NCBI RefSeq assembly: GCF_003201775.1 | Contig: NZ_QJJZ01000001.1 | Coordinates: 753,233-817,232 of the forward strand | Reading direction: 5' to 3' | From: Arenibacter sp. ARW7G5Y1 | GTDB lineage: Bacteria > Bacteroidota > Bacteroidia > Flavobacteriales > Flavobacteriaceae | Length of the DNA stretch: 64,000 bases | In this document: positions 19,036 through 29,694 of the stretch, piece after piece | Position numbering within the stretch: position 1 is the stretch's first letter | Layout: each line of letters starts with the position of its first letter | Made by a program: the position numbers and the translations under genes | Notes under the pieces: generated by a model | The model's database searches: none | What the model was told of the DNA's origin: nothing | What the model saw: only the letters and a program-made list of their open reading frames with translations

Positions 19036-20496
19036 TTATCGTTGGTTTTTTTCTTGGATCATCCGTTGTTCAAAGGTCGCGTTGTATTCAGGATTGCTTT
19101 GGCTTGGAACCAAGGCATGGGTTGCTGTTCGCCACCCTGTTAATTTTTTATGGAGTTCCTGAGTTTTATCCGGGTTTTGTTCGGCAACATTATTTTCTTC
19201 ACTTGGGTCCGAGGTTAAATTGTATAGCTCCAAAGCACTGTCTTCAAAATATTCATGAAGTTTCCAGTCGCCCGAAATTATTACGGAACCTGGGCGGGTA
19301 CGGAACAGGGGATCTCGACTACCATCCTGTATTCCTTGATATTCCTGAAGGTAGATGGGAAAATGAAAATATAGTTCTCTATCAAATAGGGGTTTACCAT
19401 TAAAAATAGGTGTAAGGTCCATACCATCAAGTAGCTTGGCACTTTTCTTTGGTTTTGCAATATTTTGTAGGGTAGGATAAAAGTCCATATTGCTTACACG
19501 GACGGTAGAGCTGGAATTAGGTTTTATTCTTTCGGGCCATTTAATCAGTAATGGCACACGGATTCCCCCTTCATAATAAGAACCCTTTCCTGCACGCAAG
19601 GGATTTTGTTCGGATATGGCCCTAATCCCACCATTGTCCGATGTAAATATTACCATGGTATTTTTTTCCAATCCGTTTGCTTTTAGCGAGCTAAGTAGTT
19701 TGCCCACGTTTTCGTCCATGGAGGCTACCATGGCGGCATAGTCCGGTCTATTTTGACCATTGGAACCTTTTTTATCCTTAAATTTTTTTATTAGTTCCTC
19801 TTTGCCCATTATTGGGGTATGCACCGTATAAAAAGGAAGGTAAAGGAAAAAAGTGGTGTCACGGTATTTTTCAACAAAAGTGATGGCCTCCTTGGTGATA
19901 CGGTCCGTTAAATACTCCCCATCGGGTCCATGGGTTATATGGTCTATCTTATAAGGGGAAAAATACCCCCCTTTCCCAGGATTGCCCTTGGCGCTTCCAC
20001 CAATATTTATATCTATACCCTGTTCTTTAGGATTATTGCCTACGTGCCACTTCCCGAAACTGCCGGTGACATATCCTGCCGACTTCAACATTTGTGGGAG
20101 GGTGTATATGGTGTCGTTAAGATGATCCGTATTTTTTATAGGAATCAATTTCCGCGTCTTGGAATTTCCGCGGTCCGATGGACTTACCGTATAAACGCCG
20201 TGTCGTGGCGTATTAAGTCCGGATAGGAGACAAGCACGGCTGGGAGCGCAATTTGCAGCTGCGGCATAAGCATTGTAAAATATCATACCCTCCTTTGCCA
20301 ATTTATCCAGATTGGGTGTTTCGTAATATTGGCTGCCCATAAAACCTAAATCTTTCCATCCTAGATCGTCCACGTTAATGAGTACGATATTGGGCAGGGA
20401 CCTTGGTGATGCGTTATCTTTGGACGACCTACAAGATAGTAAGGTTGTGGCTAAAACCAAGGCAATAATTATGGGGAGATGTTTTAGGTATTTCAT
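19036..20496 (-). CDS. Sulfatase lipoprotein (arylsulfatase A-like, S1 family)
   Basis: A 486-residue surface lipoprotein with lipobox TTLLSC (C22). The metal-binding NVDDLGWKDLG and the active site CAPSR with C83 are canonical; FTSDNGG is the second metal site and GKWHVGN holds the conserved lysine and histidine. It belongs to the compact arylsulfatase type without a C-terminal extension. It is transcribed in the same direction as the hybrid sensor upstream (140 bp apart) and away from susC, so it lies at the edge of the regulated locus. Confidence 0.92.
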   Translation of the reverse strand: MKYLKHLPIIIALVLATTLLSCRSSKDNASPRSLPNIVLINVDDLGWKDLGFMGSQYYETPNLDKLAKEGMIFYNAYAAAANCAPSRACLLSGLNTPRHGVYTVSPSDRGNSKTRKLIPIKNTDHLNDTIYTLPQMLKSAGYVTGSFGKWHVGNNPKEQGIDINIGGSAKGNPGKGGYFSPYKIDHITHGPDGEYLTDRITKEAITFVEKYRDTTFFLYLPFYTVHTPIMGKEELIKKFKDKKGSNGQNRPDYAAMVASMDENVGKLLSSLKANGLEKNTMVIFTSDNGGIRAISEQNPLRAGKGSYYEGGIRVPLLIKWPERIKPNSSSTVRVSNMDFYPTLQNIAKPKKSAKLLDGMDLTPIFNGKPLFDRELYFHFPIYLQEYQGIQDGSRDPLFRTRPGSVIISGDWKLHEYFEDSALELYNLTSDPSEENNVAEQNPDKTQELHKKLTGWRTATHALVPSQSNPEYNATFEQRMIQEKNQR

Positions 20497-20636
20497 TTGT
20501 GTTGGGAATCCGGCACAGGGGCTTTAGTATTTTGATGGATATTGATTCAAATTTACCCTAAAACATTTACTTTGGGGATACATTTTGTATCAAAGACAGG
20601 GCTTAGATGTTGAATGTGGCTTTGAAGATTCCCATT

Positions 20637-23600
20637 TTATCCATTTTTTTCGGTTGTCTCTGTTGTATATTGTTTGGCAAATTCGGTCGGACTTTTTCCA
20701 AACTCCTTGCTAAAGCATTTGCTAAAATATTTTTGATTATTAAAGCCGGTCATATAAGCCACTTCGGAAATATACATTTTGTTTTTCTTTAATAGCTGGG
20801 CAGCTCTTTTTAAACGTATCTGCTTAATAAAGTTCACCGGAGTGTCATTGACTATGGCCTGAAGTTTTCTATAAAGATTGGCCCTGCTCATACCCACTTC
20901 CGAGGCCAGGTATTCCACACTCAGTAAATGATCGTCCATAGAATCTTCAACAATTTGTATCAGTTTTTTTATAAATCTTTCCTCATTGGAATCTACTTCA
21001 ATATCAGAGGGTTCGGAGGTGATTATTTTGCTGTACTTTTCTTTTAGGTCTTGCCTGGTCATTAAGGCGTTCTTTACTTTCCATTTTACAAATTCTAGAC
21101 TGAACGGCTTTTCTATATAATCCTCCGCTCCCAAACTCAGGCATTCAATTTTTGTTTCATCCGAGTTTTTTGCGGTCAACATAAAAATGGGAATGGAATT
21201 AATGTGATTATTCTCCTTAACCCGTTTTAGCATGGAAATGCCGTCTTCAATTGGCATGAGTATATCGCAAATTACCAATTGGGGCTTGTCTTTTAGAATG
21301 ATGTCGTAGCCCTCCATACCATTCGAGGCTTCAAGTACATAGAAATCATGTTTTAATTCCTCTTTTACCATAAACCTCAGGTCATTATTATCCTCAACAA
21401 GCAATATTTTGGGTTTATCTGACTTAATGGATTGTGATTTTGCTTCAAATTCAGTGGAGACTTCCTCAATAACCTGAAATTCTGAATTATGGATGAAATT
21501 TTTTGTTAGAGGTTTGCCTGTGTTTATCCTTTCTTTTTTATTGAAAGCATTTTTATAGATCGGTAGAAAAAAGGTGAATTCAGTGAATACGCCCTCTTCA
21601 CTTTCAACCCTAATGGCACCGTGATGTCTTTCCACTAGTTTTTGAACCAGTTCCATTCCTATACCGGTACCAGGAATTTGATTGCTATAGGCCTTTGTCG
21701 CCTGATAATAACGGTCGAATATATGTGGCAAGTCTTTTTCAGGTATTCCGATGCCATTGTCCCGAACACTGCATTTAATATAGGGGCCTTTTTTTGTGTC
21801 CTTTGATATTAAGTCCGGATCGTATTTATTTGACAGCTCAAGAAAAACACTGATCTCACCTTTTTTAAGGGTATATTTAAAGGCATTGGAAAGCAGGTTA
21901 AAAAGTATTTTTTCCAAAATATCAACATCGTACCAGCCCCTTATTTCATCCTTGTCACAGATAAAATTGTATTTTATTTCATATATCCTGGCAAAATCGT
22001 TGAAGGCATTTTTAATGATGCTTATATCCTTTACGATATCATTTTTGGATATACGCAATTTGAGTTTGCCTTCGTCAAATTTTCTTATATCCATTATCTG
22101 ATTGATCAGCCTATGCATTCTAAGGGTATTGTTGTAGATGCGTTGGGAGGTAAGCGGGCTCAAGGTGAATTTCTTTTCCTTTACTACTTTTTCAATAGTA
22201 CCAAGAATTAAGGCCAAGGGTGTGCGCAATTCATGGGATATGTCTGTAAAGAAGACCATTTTCATTCGGTTGAGCTCATTGTCCTTTTCTCTGCTGATGG
22301 TTTCTGTGACTAAATTTTTCTTTAAGGTATACCATCTCTGGACGAGCAAAAAAGTGATATAGATGCATGTCGATAAAAGCAATGTGTACACTAAATAGGC
22401 CAGATTACTTTTCCAATACGGCGGGGCGATTACAAAGCTAAGTTCTGCAGGCTCCGTATTCCAAACCCCGTCGCTATTGGAGCTTTTCACCTTAAAAGTG
22501 TATTTTCCAGGGGGTAGGTCATTATAATTGGCATTTCTATTGGAGGCCTTTGTATGGTGCCATACATCGTTAATGCCATGTAACAAATAGGCATATTCAT
22601 TTTTGTTGGGAGCGGTTAAATCCAATGATGAGAATTCAATGGCAATGTTATTATTGTTGTATGGCAATTTCAAATCCTGTGATGTATTTATCGAAAGGAT
22701 TTTGGAAGTAAAATCTTCTGTTTTTAGATTTTTGTTTTGGTCGCCTAATACGGTAAAATTGGTTATTATCGTATTGGGTTGCAAATATGATTTCTTGTAA
22801 TTCTTGGCATATACGCTATAAAATCCGCCTGGGCAACCAAAGTATAGGTTACCGTCTTTGTCTTTGGTATGGGAATTAAAGATGAAATGACTTTCGGCTA
22901 GGCCATCTTCAATTCCAAAATTCACGAATTTTTTGTCCAAGACCTGAAAACGTGATATTCCCCCATGGGTGCTTAGCCATAGATTACCGGACATATCCAT
23001 TTCAATACTGGAAATGGTCGAGGACAATAAGCCTTCCTTTTTGCCAAAGGATTTTATGGTTTGGTCTTGGGCGTTGTAAAAATTTAAACCCCCGCCCCTT
23101 GTTCCGATCCATAGGTTTCCTTGTCCGGTTTCCATTAAACTTAGTATGGCATTAGACGATAGGCCATCCTTGATCGTAGGATTGAATGTCCTTATTTCTT
23201 CCTTTATTAGGTCAACCTTAAAAAGACCATCCCCTCTTGTGCCTACCCATAAATTTTGCATTTTGTCCAAATGCATTACCGAAACATTTTTCCCCATTAG
23301 ATGGGAGATAGTTTTTAATTTAAAATCTGAAATATCTGTAACGGTATTCACAATGTCGATTCCACCACCCCACAGACCTACCCAAATTTCATTCTCATTT
23401 AAGGGAACTATATCTTTTATGCCTTTGGAAAATTGTTTTAAGGTGTCTACTTCCAAGGTTTCATTTTTTTGGGAATAGTTATTGGATTTTATAAGGGACG
23501 TGCCAAACCCGATCAAAAGCTCTTTTCCTTCGTAATTTTTTTTTACAACGGTATAATTTTCCTTGGTGGCCAGTAGGAGTTCGCTGATGTTTAACGCTTT

Positions 23601-24737
23601 GTTAAATCGGTATAGCCCTTTTTGGTTTATGGTCATTAAAAATTCCCGTTCATTTTCCTTCATTAAGGCTTGGGGAAAGAAATTGGTTAAATTTTCATCT
23701 ATGCAAGTATATTCGAATATTGAAGTTCTACCTATATATTTATTGACCCCTTTGTTTGTTGCTATCCATAGATTATTATAACGATCAAGAGCCAAGGAGT
23801 TGATACCACTTTCGTTGGTGGCGCTCTGATTGTTGGTGTTATTTATGTTTTCAAAAGTATATTCATTCTTGTTGCGTATTCCCTTTATTAGACCGGATTG
23901 GGTTCCTATCCATAGGGTTGAGGTTTCCATTTCTTGGGTTAATGTGGTAACTTTTGGTAAGAGGGATTTGTTACCTGGAAAATCGGTATAGGTTTCCAAT
24001 ATTTTCAATTGGTTATTCGCCTTTCCATAACCGAGTACAAAGAGACCTTCAGTGGTGTTTGCAATAAACTTGTTGTTATTTGTGTTGATTAGTAAATCTG
24101 TGTTTTTGGTAAATCCGGTTTCAATCAATTTATTGCCCTTTCCAAAAACTTGTATTCCATTAGGAGAAGCGAACCACATTCTGCCAAATTTGTCTTCGGC
24201 GAAATGATTGATCTGTTTCTCCTTGGCCCAAATGCTGTTTTCTTGTTTATAATTAAATTCGGTCTGAAATACAATGCTCTCGACCTTCTCATGGGGAAGT
24301 ATTTTTACGACCCCGGTATTGCGTAAATTGGCCCATATGGTGCCGTTCGAAGATTTCCCCAAAACTTTTGAGGTGCTGTTTTTGTAATAGCCTTTGAATC
24401 TATTTGCTTTTCTTTCGTATAATATCAAGTAGCTTTCACTTCCTATCCATAAATTTCCAAGATCATCTTCAAGTATTGAGTTTATGCTATTGTTGGGAAT
24501 CGAGTGTTCATCAAAAACATCATATTGATTTTCTATAAGGGAATGACCATCATATCTATAGAGTCCACTATCTGTTCCCAACCATAGAAACCCCAAATGA
24601 TCTTCAAAAACCACATTTGTTTTTTTATTAAAGGGAATTCCGTCTATGTGTAATTTGTGAATATAGGTTCTATTTTCCTGGGACAAGCCGCCTAGATGGA
24701 ACAGTATTACAAAAAAGAAAATTGTCAGGGTCTTCAT
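20637..24737 (-). CDS. Hybrid two-component system sensor/AraC regulator (HTCS)
   Basis: A 1366-residue one-protein signalling system. After a signal peptide, a periplasmic two-propeller sensor of repeated Reg_prop motifs (LWIGT and similar) reaches about residue 690, then a Y_Y_Y domain and one membrane helix near 775-800. The kinase core has phospho-histidine H835 in ISHELRTP, NLLSNAFKYT and an ATPase domain; the receiver has D1158 in CDILMP; the last 105 residues are an AraC-type DNA-binding domain (AYMTGFNNQKYFSKCF). Such proteins bind an oligosaccharide in the periplasm and switch on the nearby susCD operon. It is divergent from susC with 318 bp between them. Confidence 0.95.
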   Translation of the reverse strand: MKTLTIFFFVILFHLGGLSQENRTYIHKLHIDGIPFNKKTNVVFEDHLGFLWLGTDSGLYRYDGHSLIENQYDVFDEHSIPNNSINSILEDDLGNLWIGSESYLILYERKANRFKGYYKNSTSKVLGKSSNGTIWANLRNTGVVKILPHEKVESIVFQTEFNYKQENSIWAKEKQINHFAEDKFGRMWFASPNGIQVFGKGNKLIETGFTKNTDLLINTNNNKFIANTTEGLFVLGYGKANNQLKILETYTDFPGNKSLLPKVTTLTQEMETSTLWIGTQSGLIKGIRNKNEYTFENINNTNNQSATNESGINSLALDRYNNLWIATNKGVNKYIGRTSIFEYTCIDENLTNFFPQALMKENEREFLMTINQKGLYRFNKALNISELLLATKENYTVVKKNYEGKELLIGFGTSLIKSNNYSQKNETLEVDTLKQFSKGIKDIVPLNENEIWVGLWGGGIDIVNTVTDISDFKLKTISHLMGKNVSVMHLDKMQNLWVGTRGDGLFKVDLIKEEIRTFNPTIKDGLSSNAILSLMETGQGNLWIGTRGGGLNFYNAQDQTIKSFGKKEGLLSSTISSIEMDMSGNLWLSTHGGISRFQVLDKKFVNFGIEDGLAESHFIFNSHTKDKDGNLYFGCPGGFYSVYAKNYKKSYLQPNTIITNFTVLGDQNKNLKTEDFTSKILSINTSQDLKLPYNNNNIAIEFSSLDLTAPNKNEYAYLLHGINDVWHHTKASNRNANYNDLPPGKYTFKVKSSNSDGVWNTEPAELSFVIAPPYWKSNLAYLVYTLLLSTCIYITFLLVQRWYTLKKNLVTETISREKDNELNRMKMVFFTDISHELRTPLALILGTIEKVVKEKKFTLSPLTSQRIYNNTLRMHRLINQIMDIRKFDEGKLKLRISKNDIVKDISIIKNAFNDFARIYEIKYNFICDKDEIRGWYDVDILEKILFNLLSNAFKYTLKKGEISVFLELSNKYDPDLISKDTKKGPYIKCSVRDNGIGIPEKDLPHIFDRYYQATKAYSNQIPGTGIGMELVQKLVERHHGAIRVESEEGVFTEFTFFLPIYKNAFNKKERINTGKPLTKNFIHNSEFQVIEEVSTEFEAKSQSIKSDKPKILLVEDNNDLRFMVKEELKHDFYVLEASNGMEGYDIILKDKPQLVICDILMPIEDGISMLKRVKENNHINSIPIFMLTAKNSDETKIECLSLGAEDYIEKPFSLEFVKWKVKNALMTRQDLKEKYSKIITSEPSDIEVDSNEERFIKKLIQIVEDSMDDHLLSVEYLASEVGMSRANLYRKLQAIVNDTPVNFIKQIRLKRAAQLLKKNKMYISEVAYMTGFNNQKYFSKCFSKEFGKSPTEFAKQYTTETTEKNG

Positions 24738-24744
24738 GGATTTC

Positions 24745-24961
24745 TAATTGCACCTTTATGAAACAGAGTGTCCACTAAGGAAACGTTTTGGTACCCGCCC
24801 TCGGACAATCTTGAATTGTATAATTCGTATTCGATAGATAATAAATGTACGGGTCTAATAAGGAGTACAGGGGAACCTTATGTCTAAATATTAGGGTAAT
24901 TATGTTGCATAATTAAGCTATTTAAGCCTTTAAAACAAGCGCATGCAACATAATTGCACCT
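24745..24961. promoter_or_regulatory. Eleven-bp direct repeat in the HTCS-susC intergenic region
   Basis: TAATTGCACCT occurs at 24745-24755, just upstream of the HTCS start codon, and again at 24951-24961, overlapping the right arm of the inverted repeat. Repeated TTGCA half-sites on both sides of the divergent promoter region suggest a site for autoregulation and susC activation by the AraC domain. This is inference from spacing and repetition only. Confidence 0.45.
24898..24955. promoter_or_regulatory. Thirteen-bp inverted repeat, candidate HTCS operator
   Basis: AATTATGTTGCAT (24898-24910) and its exact reverse complement (24943-24955) are separated by 32 bp, 101 bp before the susC start. 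Centre-to-centre distance is 45 bp, about four helical turns. It could bind the AraC-type domain as spaced dimers, or form a stem in the leader RNA. Confidence 0.55.
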
Positions 24962-25055
24962 ATTTGGGATTTATAATCTTAGAGCACCCTATACATTTAC
25001 ATAATCCCGATTGTTGTGGAATGATCGGATTTAATATTAACCAACAAACACCAAT

Positions 25056-28000
25056 ATGAATTTAAAAAGAATATTATTGCTACTGCTGTTTTTCAGTATT
25101 GTATCGCTACAGGCTCAGCAAATTATAAGCGGAACGGTTACCGATGAATCTGGTCAGCCCCTTCCCGGGGTGAACGTTATAGTTCAGGGGACAGCGAACG
25201 GGACTGTTGCGGATTTTGATGGAAATTATTCGATAAATGCAGCGGAAGGAGCTGTTTTGGAATTTAGTTATTTGGGTTTTTTAGCTCAAAATGTTCAAGT
25301 GGGAAAAGCAACTACAATTAACGTGGTGTTGCAGGAAGATGTTTCCCTATTGGATGAGGTAGTGGTCATTGGATATGGTACCTCTTCCAAGAAAGACTTG
25401 GTTTCTTCGGTATCAAGTATTAAATCGGATGTTTTGGAAAACCAACCGGTGGCAAGGGTAGATCAAGCCTTACAAGGTAGAGCTACAGGGGTAGAGGTTA
25501 CTTCCAATAACGGATCACCTGGTACGGGTTCCACCATTCGTATTAGGGGTAACAGCTCCATCAATGGAAATAATGATCCATTGTACGTAATAGACGGTTT
25601 TATTGCAGGGACAGGTTTTAATCTTAATACTATCAATGTCAATGATATAGCATCGATTGAAATTTTAAAGGATGCCACTGCTCTTTCCATATACGGAACG
25701 AGGGGTGCTTCTGGGGTAATATTGATTACGACCAAAAATGGTAAGGGAATGGCTCCTGGTAAGCCAGTAATTGCCATTAATCATTATCAAAGTATACAGG
25801 AAACGGCCAACCGCATCAATATCCTAGGCGGTAGGGATTTTATTGATTACAAAAACGAATCCTATCAGTTTGTGCCCGGGCCAGACGGTTTTGGGTTTAC
25901 GGACACTACCCTGCCATTGGTTTTGGATCCGGAAAATACAACCACCACAGATTGGTTGGATTTGGTAGAGCAACCTGGTTCCATCTCGAATACGGATGTG
26001 TCCATAACGGGAAATTCTGAAAACGCCAATTATTTTATTTCTGGAAATTACTTTAATCAAAAAGGATTGCTAAGGGGATCTGGTTTGGAAAGGGTGAATT
26101 TCAGAACCAATCTTGATGTTAAGGTTTCCGATAGGTTTAAGACCGGCATTAGAACAAACATAACGCATTATAAGATAGAGAACAATAAAGTGAATTATGG
26201 CAATATTGTTTCCAGTGTTTTGCCAATAAGACCTATTTATTTGGAAGATGGAAGTTTCTCTTTTGAAAACCCTATAAGTGCCGGTCTGGAGCGAAACCCG
26301 GAAGCGGATATACAACATAGAGTGGATCACGACTTGGTTACCCAAATCATAACGAATGCCTATGCAGAGTATGAATTGGCAAAAAATCTTTCGTTTAAAT
26401 CTACTTTTGGGGCACAGTTAAATTATGTGAAGCAGAACAACTACTTGCCCGGGATTCTTCCCGAACGTGTAAATGGTGGGTTCGGTAGAATAAACACCAA
26501 TTTCTCTAAAAGTATTTTGAATGAGAATACGCTTAATTATAACTTGGATTTAAATGATCATTCCTTGAAGATTTTAGGAGGTTTTACCTGGCAGAAAGAT
26601 AGTAACGAAAGTACATTTTCAGAAGCCGATAATTTTCCAAATGATGTAGTATCGTTCAATAACCTTGCACTTGGTGATTCGGAAACGGCAAAAGTTGGTT
26701 CCGGTTATGGCCAACGAACCCTTACTTCCTTTCTTGGTCGTGTCAACTATGGCTACAAAAGTAAATACCTTCTTACTTTGGTAGGCAGATATGACGGGTC
26801 TTCTGTATTTGAGACAGGTAATAAATATGCCTTTTTTCCTTCTGTAGGTGCCGCTTGGAACGTTGATGAGGAAGAGTTTATGGCAGATTCCAATGTAATC
26901 AACAGGTTTAAAATAAGAGGTAGTTATGGTATAGTTGGGGAACAAGGTGTTGCTGCCTACAATTCTATTGCAACCTATGCCAATACCACAACGGTATTTA
27001 ATGGTTCTTCGGTAAATGGGGTGCTTGTTGGGCAGGTTCCCAGTAGTGGTTTAACTTGGGAAACAACCAAACAGATGGACTTAGGTCTAGAATTGGGCTT
27101 TTTGAACAATAGGATTTCCTTTGAGGCGGATTATTATAAAAAGACAACAGATGATTTACTTTTATCAGTGGCCTTGTCGGGCCAGGTAGGAGCCAATTCA
27201 ACCACCCAATTACAGAACTTGGGCTCAGTAGAAAACAGAGGCTTTGAGTTTGGTCTAAATACCATCAACATACAGAACGATAACTTTTCATGGGAGTCCA
27301 ACCTAAGTATATCCTCTAACAAAAGTGAGATATTGGAGTTGGATGATCAAGAGTATATTTCTTTACAATCTACTGGTAACCAAGGAGGTAATTCAGCTAG
27401 GTTGATTGTTGGGGAGGCACTGCCAACCTTTGTAGGCGCCAAGTACTTAGGAACCTATAAGACAGCTGAGGAAATTACTGCAGATGGAAGGGCGGGCCGC
27501 TCGTTTATTGGAGGCCCTAGATATGAAGATGTAAATGGGGATACCAATATCAATGATGAGGATTTTCAGGTGTTGGGTAGTCCGGTTCCTGATTTTTATG
27601 GAGGTTTTAGAAATACCTTCAAGTATAAAAACCTTTCATTGGATGTATTTTTTCACGGTAGTTATGGTGCCGAAATCTGGAATGTGCGAACCCAGACTGC
27701 CTACTATGGTAGGGGGGAACAAAATGTGGATCCTATCGTATTGCAACGTTGGATAGCCGGGGTAAATGAAACTTCCGATATTCCAAGGGCTGGTCCATCC
27801 AATAGTCTATTTAACGTAAATAGTGATTTGAACATAGAGGATGGTTCTTATTTGAGATTGAAAACGATGACCTTAAATTATGATATTCCTATGGAATCAA
27901 AAGGACTCGGAAATGTATTCAGCTCAATGAATGTATATGTAACCGGAACAAACCTTTTCCTTTGGTCCGACTTTACTTTGGGTGATCCGGAAGTGAATGC

Positions 28001-28103
28001 TTTTACTGCAGGTAGCGGACTAGGTTCTGTTTCCCAAGGTTTTGCTTCAGGCCAATATCCATATGCCAAGACGATAACCCTAGGTGTAAAACTAGAATTT
28101 TAA
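25056..28103 (+). CDS. SusC-like TonB-dependent outer-membrane transporter
   Basis: A 1015-residue TonB-linked transporter. The signal peptide ends at LQAQ, followed by a carboxypeptidase-regulatory-like domain (about 22-95, GVNVIVQGTANGT), a TonB-box region near VVVIGYGT, a plug with the SusC signature LQGRATGVEV and IRIRGNSSINGN, and a C-terminal 22-strand barrel ending in ITLGVKLEF. It imports oligosaccharides released or captured at the surface together with the SusD lipoprotein, whose gene starts 12 bp downstream. Transcription is probably controlled by the divergent HTCS. Confidence 0.95.
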   Translation: MNLKRILLLLLFFSIVSLQAQQIISGTVTDESGQPLPGVNVIVQGTANGTVADFDGNYSINAAEGAVLEFSYLGFLAQNVQVGKATTINVVLQEDVSLLDEVVVIGYGTSSKKDLVSSVSSIKSDVLENQPVARVDQALQGRATGVEVTSNNGSPGTGSTIRIRGNSSINGNNDPLYVIDGFIAGTGFNLNTINVNDIASIEILKDATALSIYGTRGASGVILITTKNGKGMAPGKPVIAINHYQSIQETANRINILGGRDFIDYKNESYQFVPGPDGFGFTDTTLPLVLDPENTTTTDWLDLVEQPGSISNTDVSITGNSENANYFISGNYFNQKGLLRGSGLERVNFRTNLDVKVSDRFKTGIRTNITHYKIENNKVNYGNIVSSVLPIRPIYLEDGSFSFENPISAGLERNPEADIQHRVDHDLVTQIITNAYAEYELAKNLSFKSTFGAQLNYVKQNNYLPGILPERVNGGFGRINTNFSKSILNENTLNYNLDLNDHSLKILGGFTWQKDSNESTFSEADNFPNDVVSFNNLALGDSETAKVGSGYGQRTLTSFLGRVNYGYKSKYLLTLVGRYDGSSVFETGNKYAFFPSVGAAWNVDEEEFMADSNVINRFKIRGSYGIVGEQGVAAYNSIATYANTTTVFNGSSVNGVLVGQVPSSGLTWETTKQMDLGLELGFLNNRISFEADYYKKTTDDLLLSVALSGQVGANSTTQLQNLGSVENRGFEFGLNTINIQNDNFSWESNLSISSNKSEILELDDQEYISLQSTGNQGGNSARLIVGEALPTFVGAKYLGTYKTAEEITADGRAGRSFIGGPRYEDVNGDTNINDEDFQVLGSPVPDFYGGFRNTFKYKNLSLDVFFHGSYGAEIWNVRTQTAYYGRGEQNVDPIVLQRWIAGVNETSDIPRAGPSNSLFNVNSDLNIEDGSYLRLKTMTLNYDIPMESKGLGNVFSSMNVYVTGTNLFLWSDFTLGDPEVNAFTAGSGLGSVSQGFASGQYPYAKTITLGVKLEF

Positions 28104-28115
28104 AAAAAAACAGAT

Positions 28116-29675
28116 ATGAAAACTATAATAACAAGCAAATTTTTGATGCTACTTGTGGGCTTACTGGTTTTGAGCTCATGTGACAAGTTTCTGGAAGAAG
28201 ATTTAAGGGACGAGATTACACCGGATGCTTTTTTTACCAATGATAAAGAAGCTGAACTTGCTGTAAACGGTGTTTACCGCCTATTTCACAATAACAACCT
28301 TTACGGACAACGTGGGCTGGACAATTATTACACAAGTGGTGCCGATATACAGGCCGCCAATAGAAACGTGAACAACGAGATACACAATTATCTCATTCAA
28401 GAAGGTACAGCAGATGGTAATGGTACTTGGATCCAACTTTATCGTGTGATAAACAATACTACCGAGTTCATCTCCAATATTGAAGGAAATGAAAGTTTAT
28501 CGCAAGAAGCAAGGGATCAAAGAGTGGGGGAGCTGATCTTTCTAAGGGCATTGGCCTATTATCATTTGACCAATCTTTGGGGCGACGTTCCGTTTTACAC
28601 CGAACAATTGCCGGTTCCCGAAAGATCTCTGCTGGGGAGAACGGCAAAAGCGGAAATTAGAAGTGCCATGAAAATAGATTTGGCAAAGGCTTTTGACCTA
28701 TTGCCCAGTTCCTATTCCGGAAGTAATTTGGGTAGGGCCACAAAGTGGGCAGCAGCAACCCTTAAGGCCAAATATCATCTTTTTGATAAAGAGTGGGGAT
28801 TGGCAAAGATAGAATGTGATATAGTAATTGATCAAAGTCCACATGTGCTTTTGGATGATTACGCCGATGTGTTCGACCAATCCGATCCAAGCGCCCAATA
28901 CAACAACGAATATATTTTTGTTATTGATTTTGAGGCCGATTTGGTTGGGGAATTATCTACCACAAGAACGGATGACTACAACCCCCGTATCAGGGATGAA
29001 CCAGCCAACCGAAATAAAGATACTGTAGTAGACGGGGTCTCTGGGTCCAAGGTGAATATATTTCAAGGCCTGTTGCGAACAAGAAATGAAGATATGACCG
29101 GTTATGGTTGGTCGGTACCTTTGCCAGAGTTTTCTTTACAAGAAAATTGGCAGGATGGCGATTTACGTTATGATGCCACCATTGTAACCGAATATTTAGG
29201 CTGGAAATTGTCGTTCCCATACTTTCGTAAAAATTGGAATTTGGACCAAGAAAATTCGTTACGTGGCAATCACCCCGAAAACTATATCGTATTTCGTTTG
29301 GCGGATGTTTATTTAATGGCGGCTGAAGCCGAAAACGAGGCAAATGGTCCTGGTAATGCCTATGCCTATGTAAATAAGGTTAGGGAACGCGCTTTTGAGC
29401 CAGATCAACCTTGGAGCGGTATGTCGCAAGTGCAATTTAGGGAGGCCATGTACGACGAGCGAAGGTTTGAACTAAGTGCCGAAGGCCATCGCCGTATGGA
29501 TCTTATTCGCTGGGGTATTTTATTGGACAGGGTAAAATCTGTTGAACATCGTTCATGGAACAATCCTGCTGCCAACATTCAGCCTTATCACGTTTTATTG
29601 CCCATTCCGCAAAATCAGTTGGAATTGAACCCAAATTTATTGGAGTCGGATCCTACGAACAACGGATACAGGTAA
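28116..29675 (+). CDS. SusD/RagB-like glycan-binding lipoprotein
   Basis: A 519-residue surface lipoprotein with lipobox LSSC (C22). The N-terminal AVNGVYRLFHNNNLY region and TPR-like helices are followed by the family C-terminus: AYVNKVRERAF, YDERRFELSAEGHRRMDLIRWG and a final LLPIPQNQLELNPN. It forms the lid on the adjacent SusC and binds the glycan. The operon continues into three sulfatases, but a hairpin follows 20 bp after the stop codon and may lower downstream expression. Confidence 0.95.
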   Translation: MKTIITSKFLMLLVGLLVLSSCDKFLEEDLRDEITPDAFFTNDKEAELAVNGVYRLFHNNNLYGQRGLDNYYTSGADIQAANRNVNNEIHNYLIQEGTADGNGTWIQLYRVINNTTEFISNIEGNESLSQEARDQRVGELIFLRALAYYHLTNLWGDVPFYTEQLPVPERSLLGRTAKAEIRSAMKIDLAKAFDLLPSSYSGSNLGRATKWAAATLKAKYHLFDKEWGLAKIECDIVIDQSPHVLLDDYADVFDQSDPSAQYNNEYIFVIDFEADLVGELSTTRTDDYNPRIRDEPANRNKDTVVDGVSGSKVNIFQGLLRTRNEDMTGYGWSVPLPEFSLQENWQDGDLRYDATIVTEYLGWKLSFPYFRKNWNLDQENSLRGNHPENYIVFRLADVYLMAAEAENEANGPGNAYAYVNKVRERAFEPDQPWSGMSQVQFREAMYDERRFELSAEGHRRMDLIRWGILLDRVKSVEHRSWNNPAANIQPYHVLLPIPQNQLELNPNLLESDPTNNGYR

Positions 29676-29694
29676 TGCATTAAAAATTTTACAG

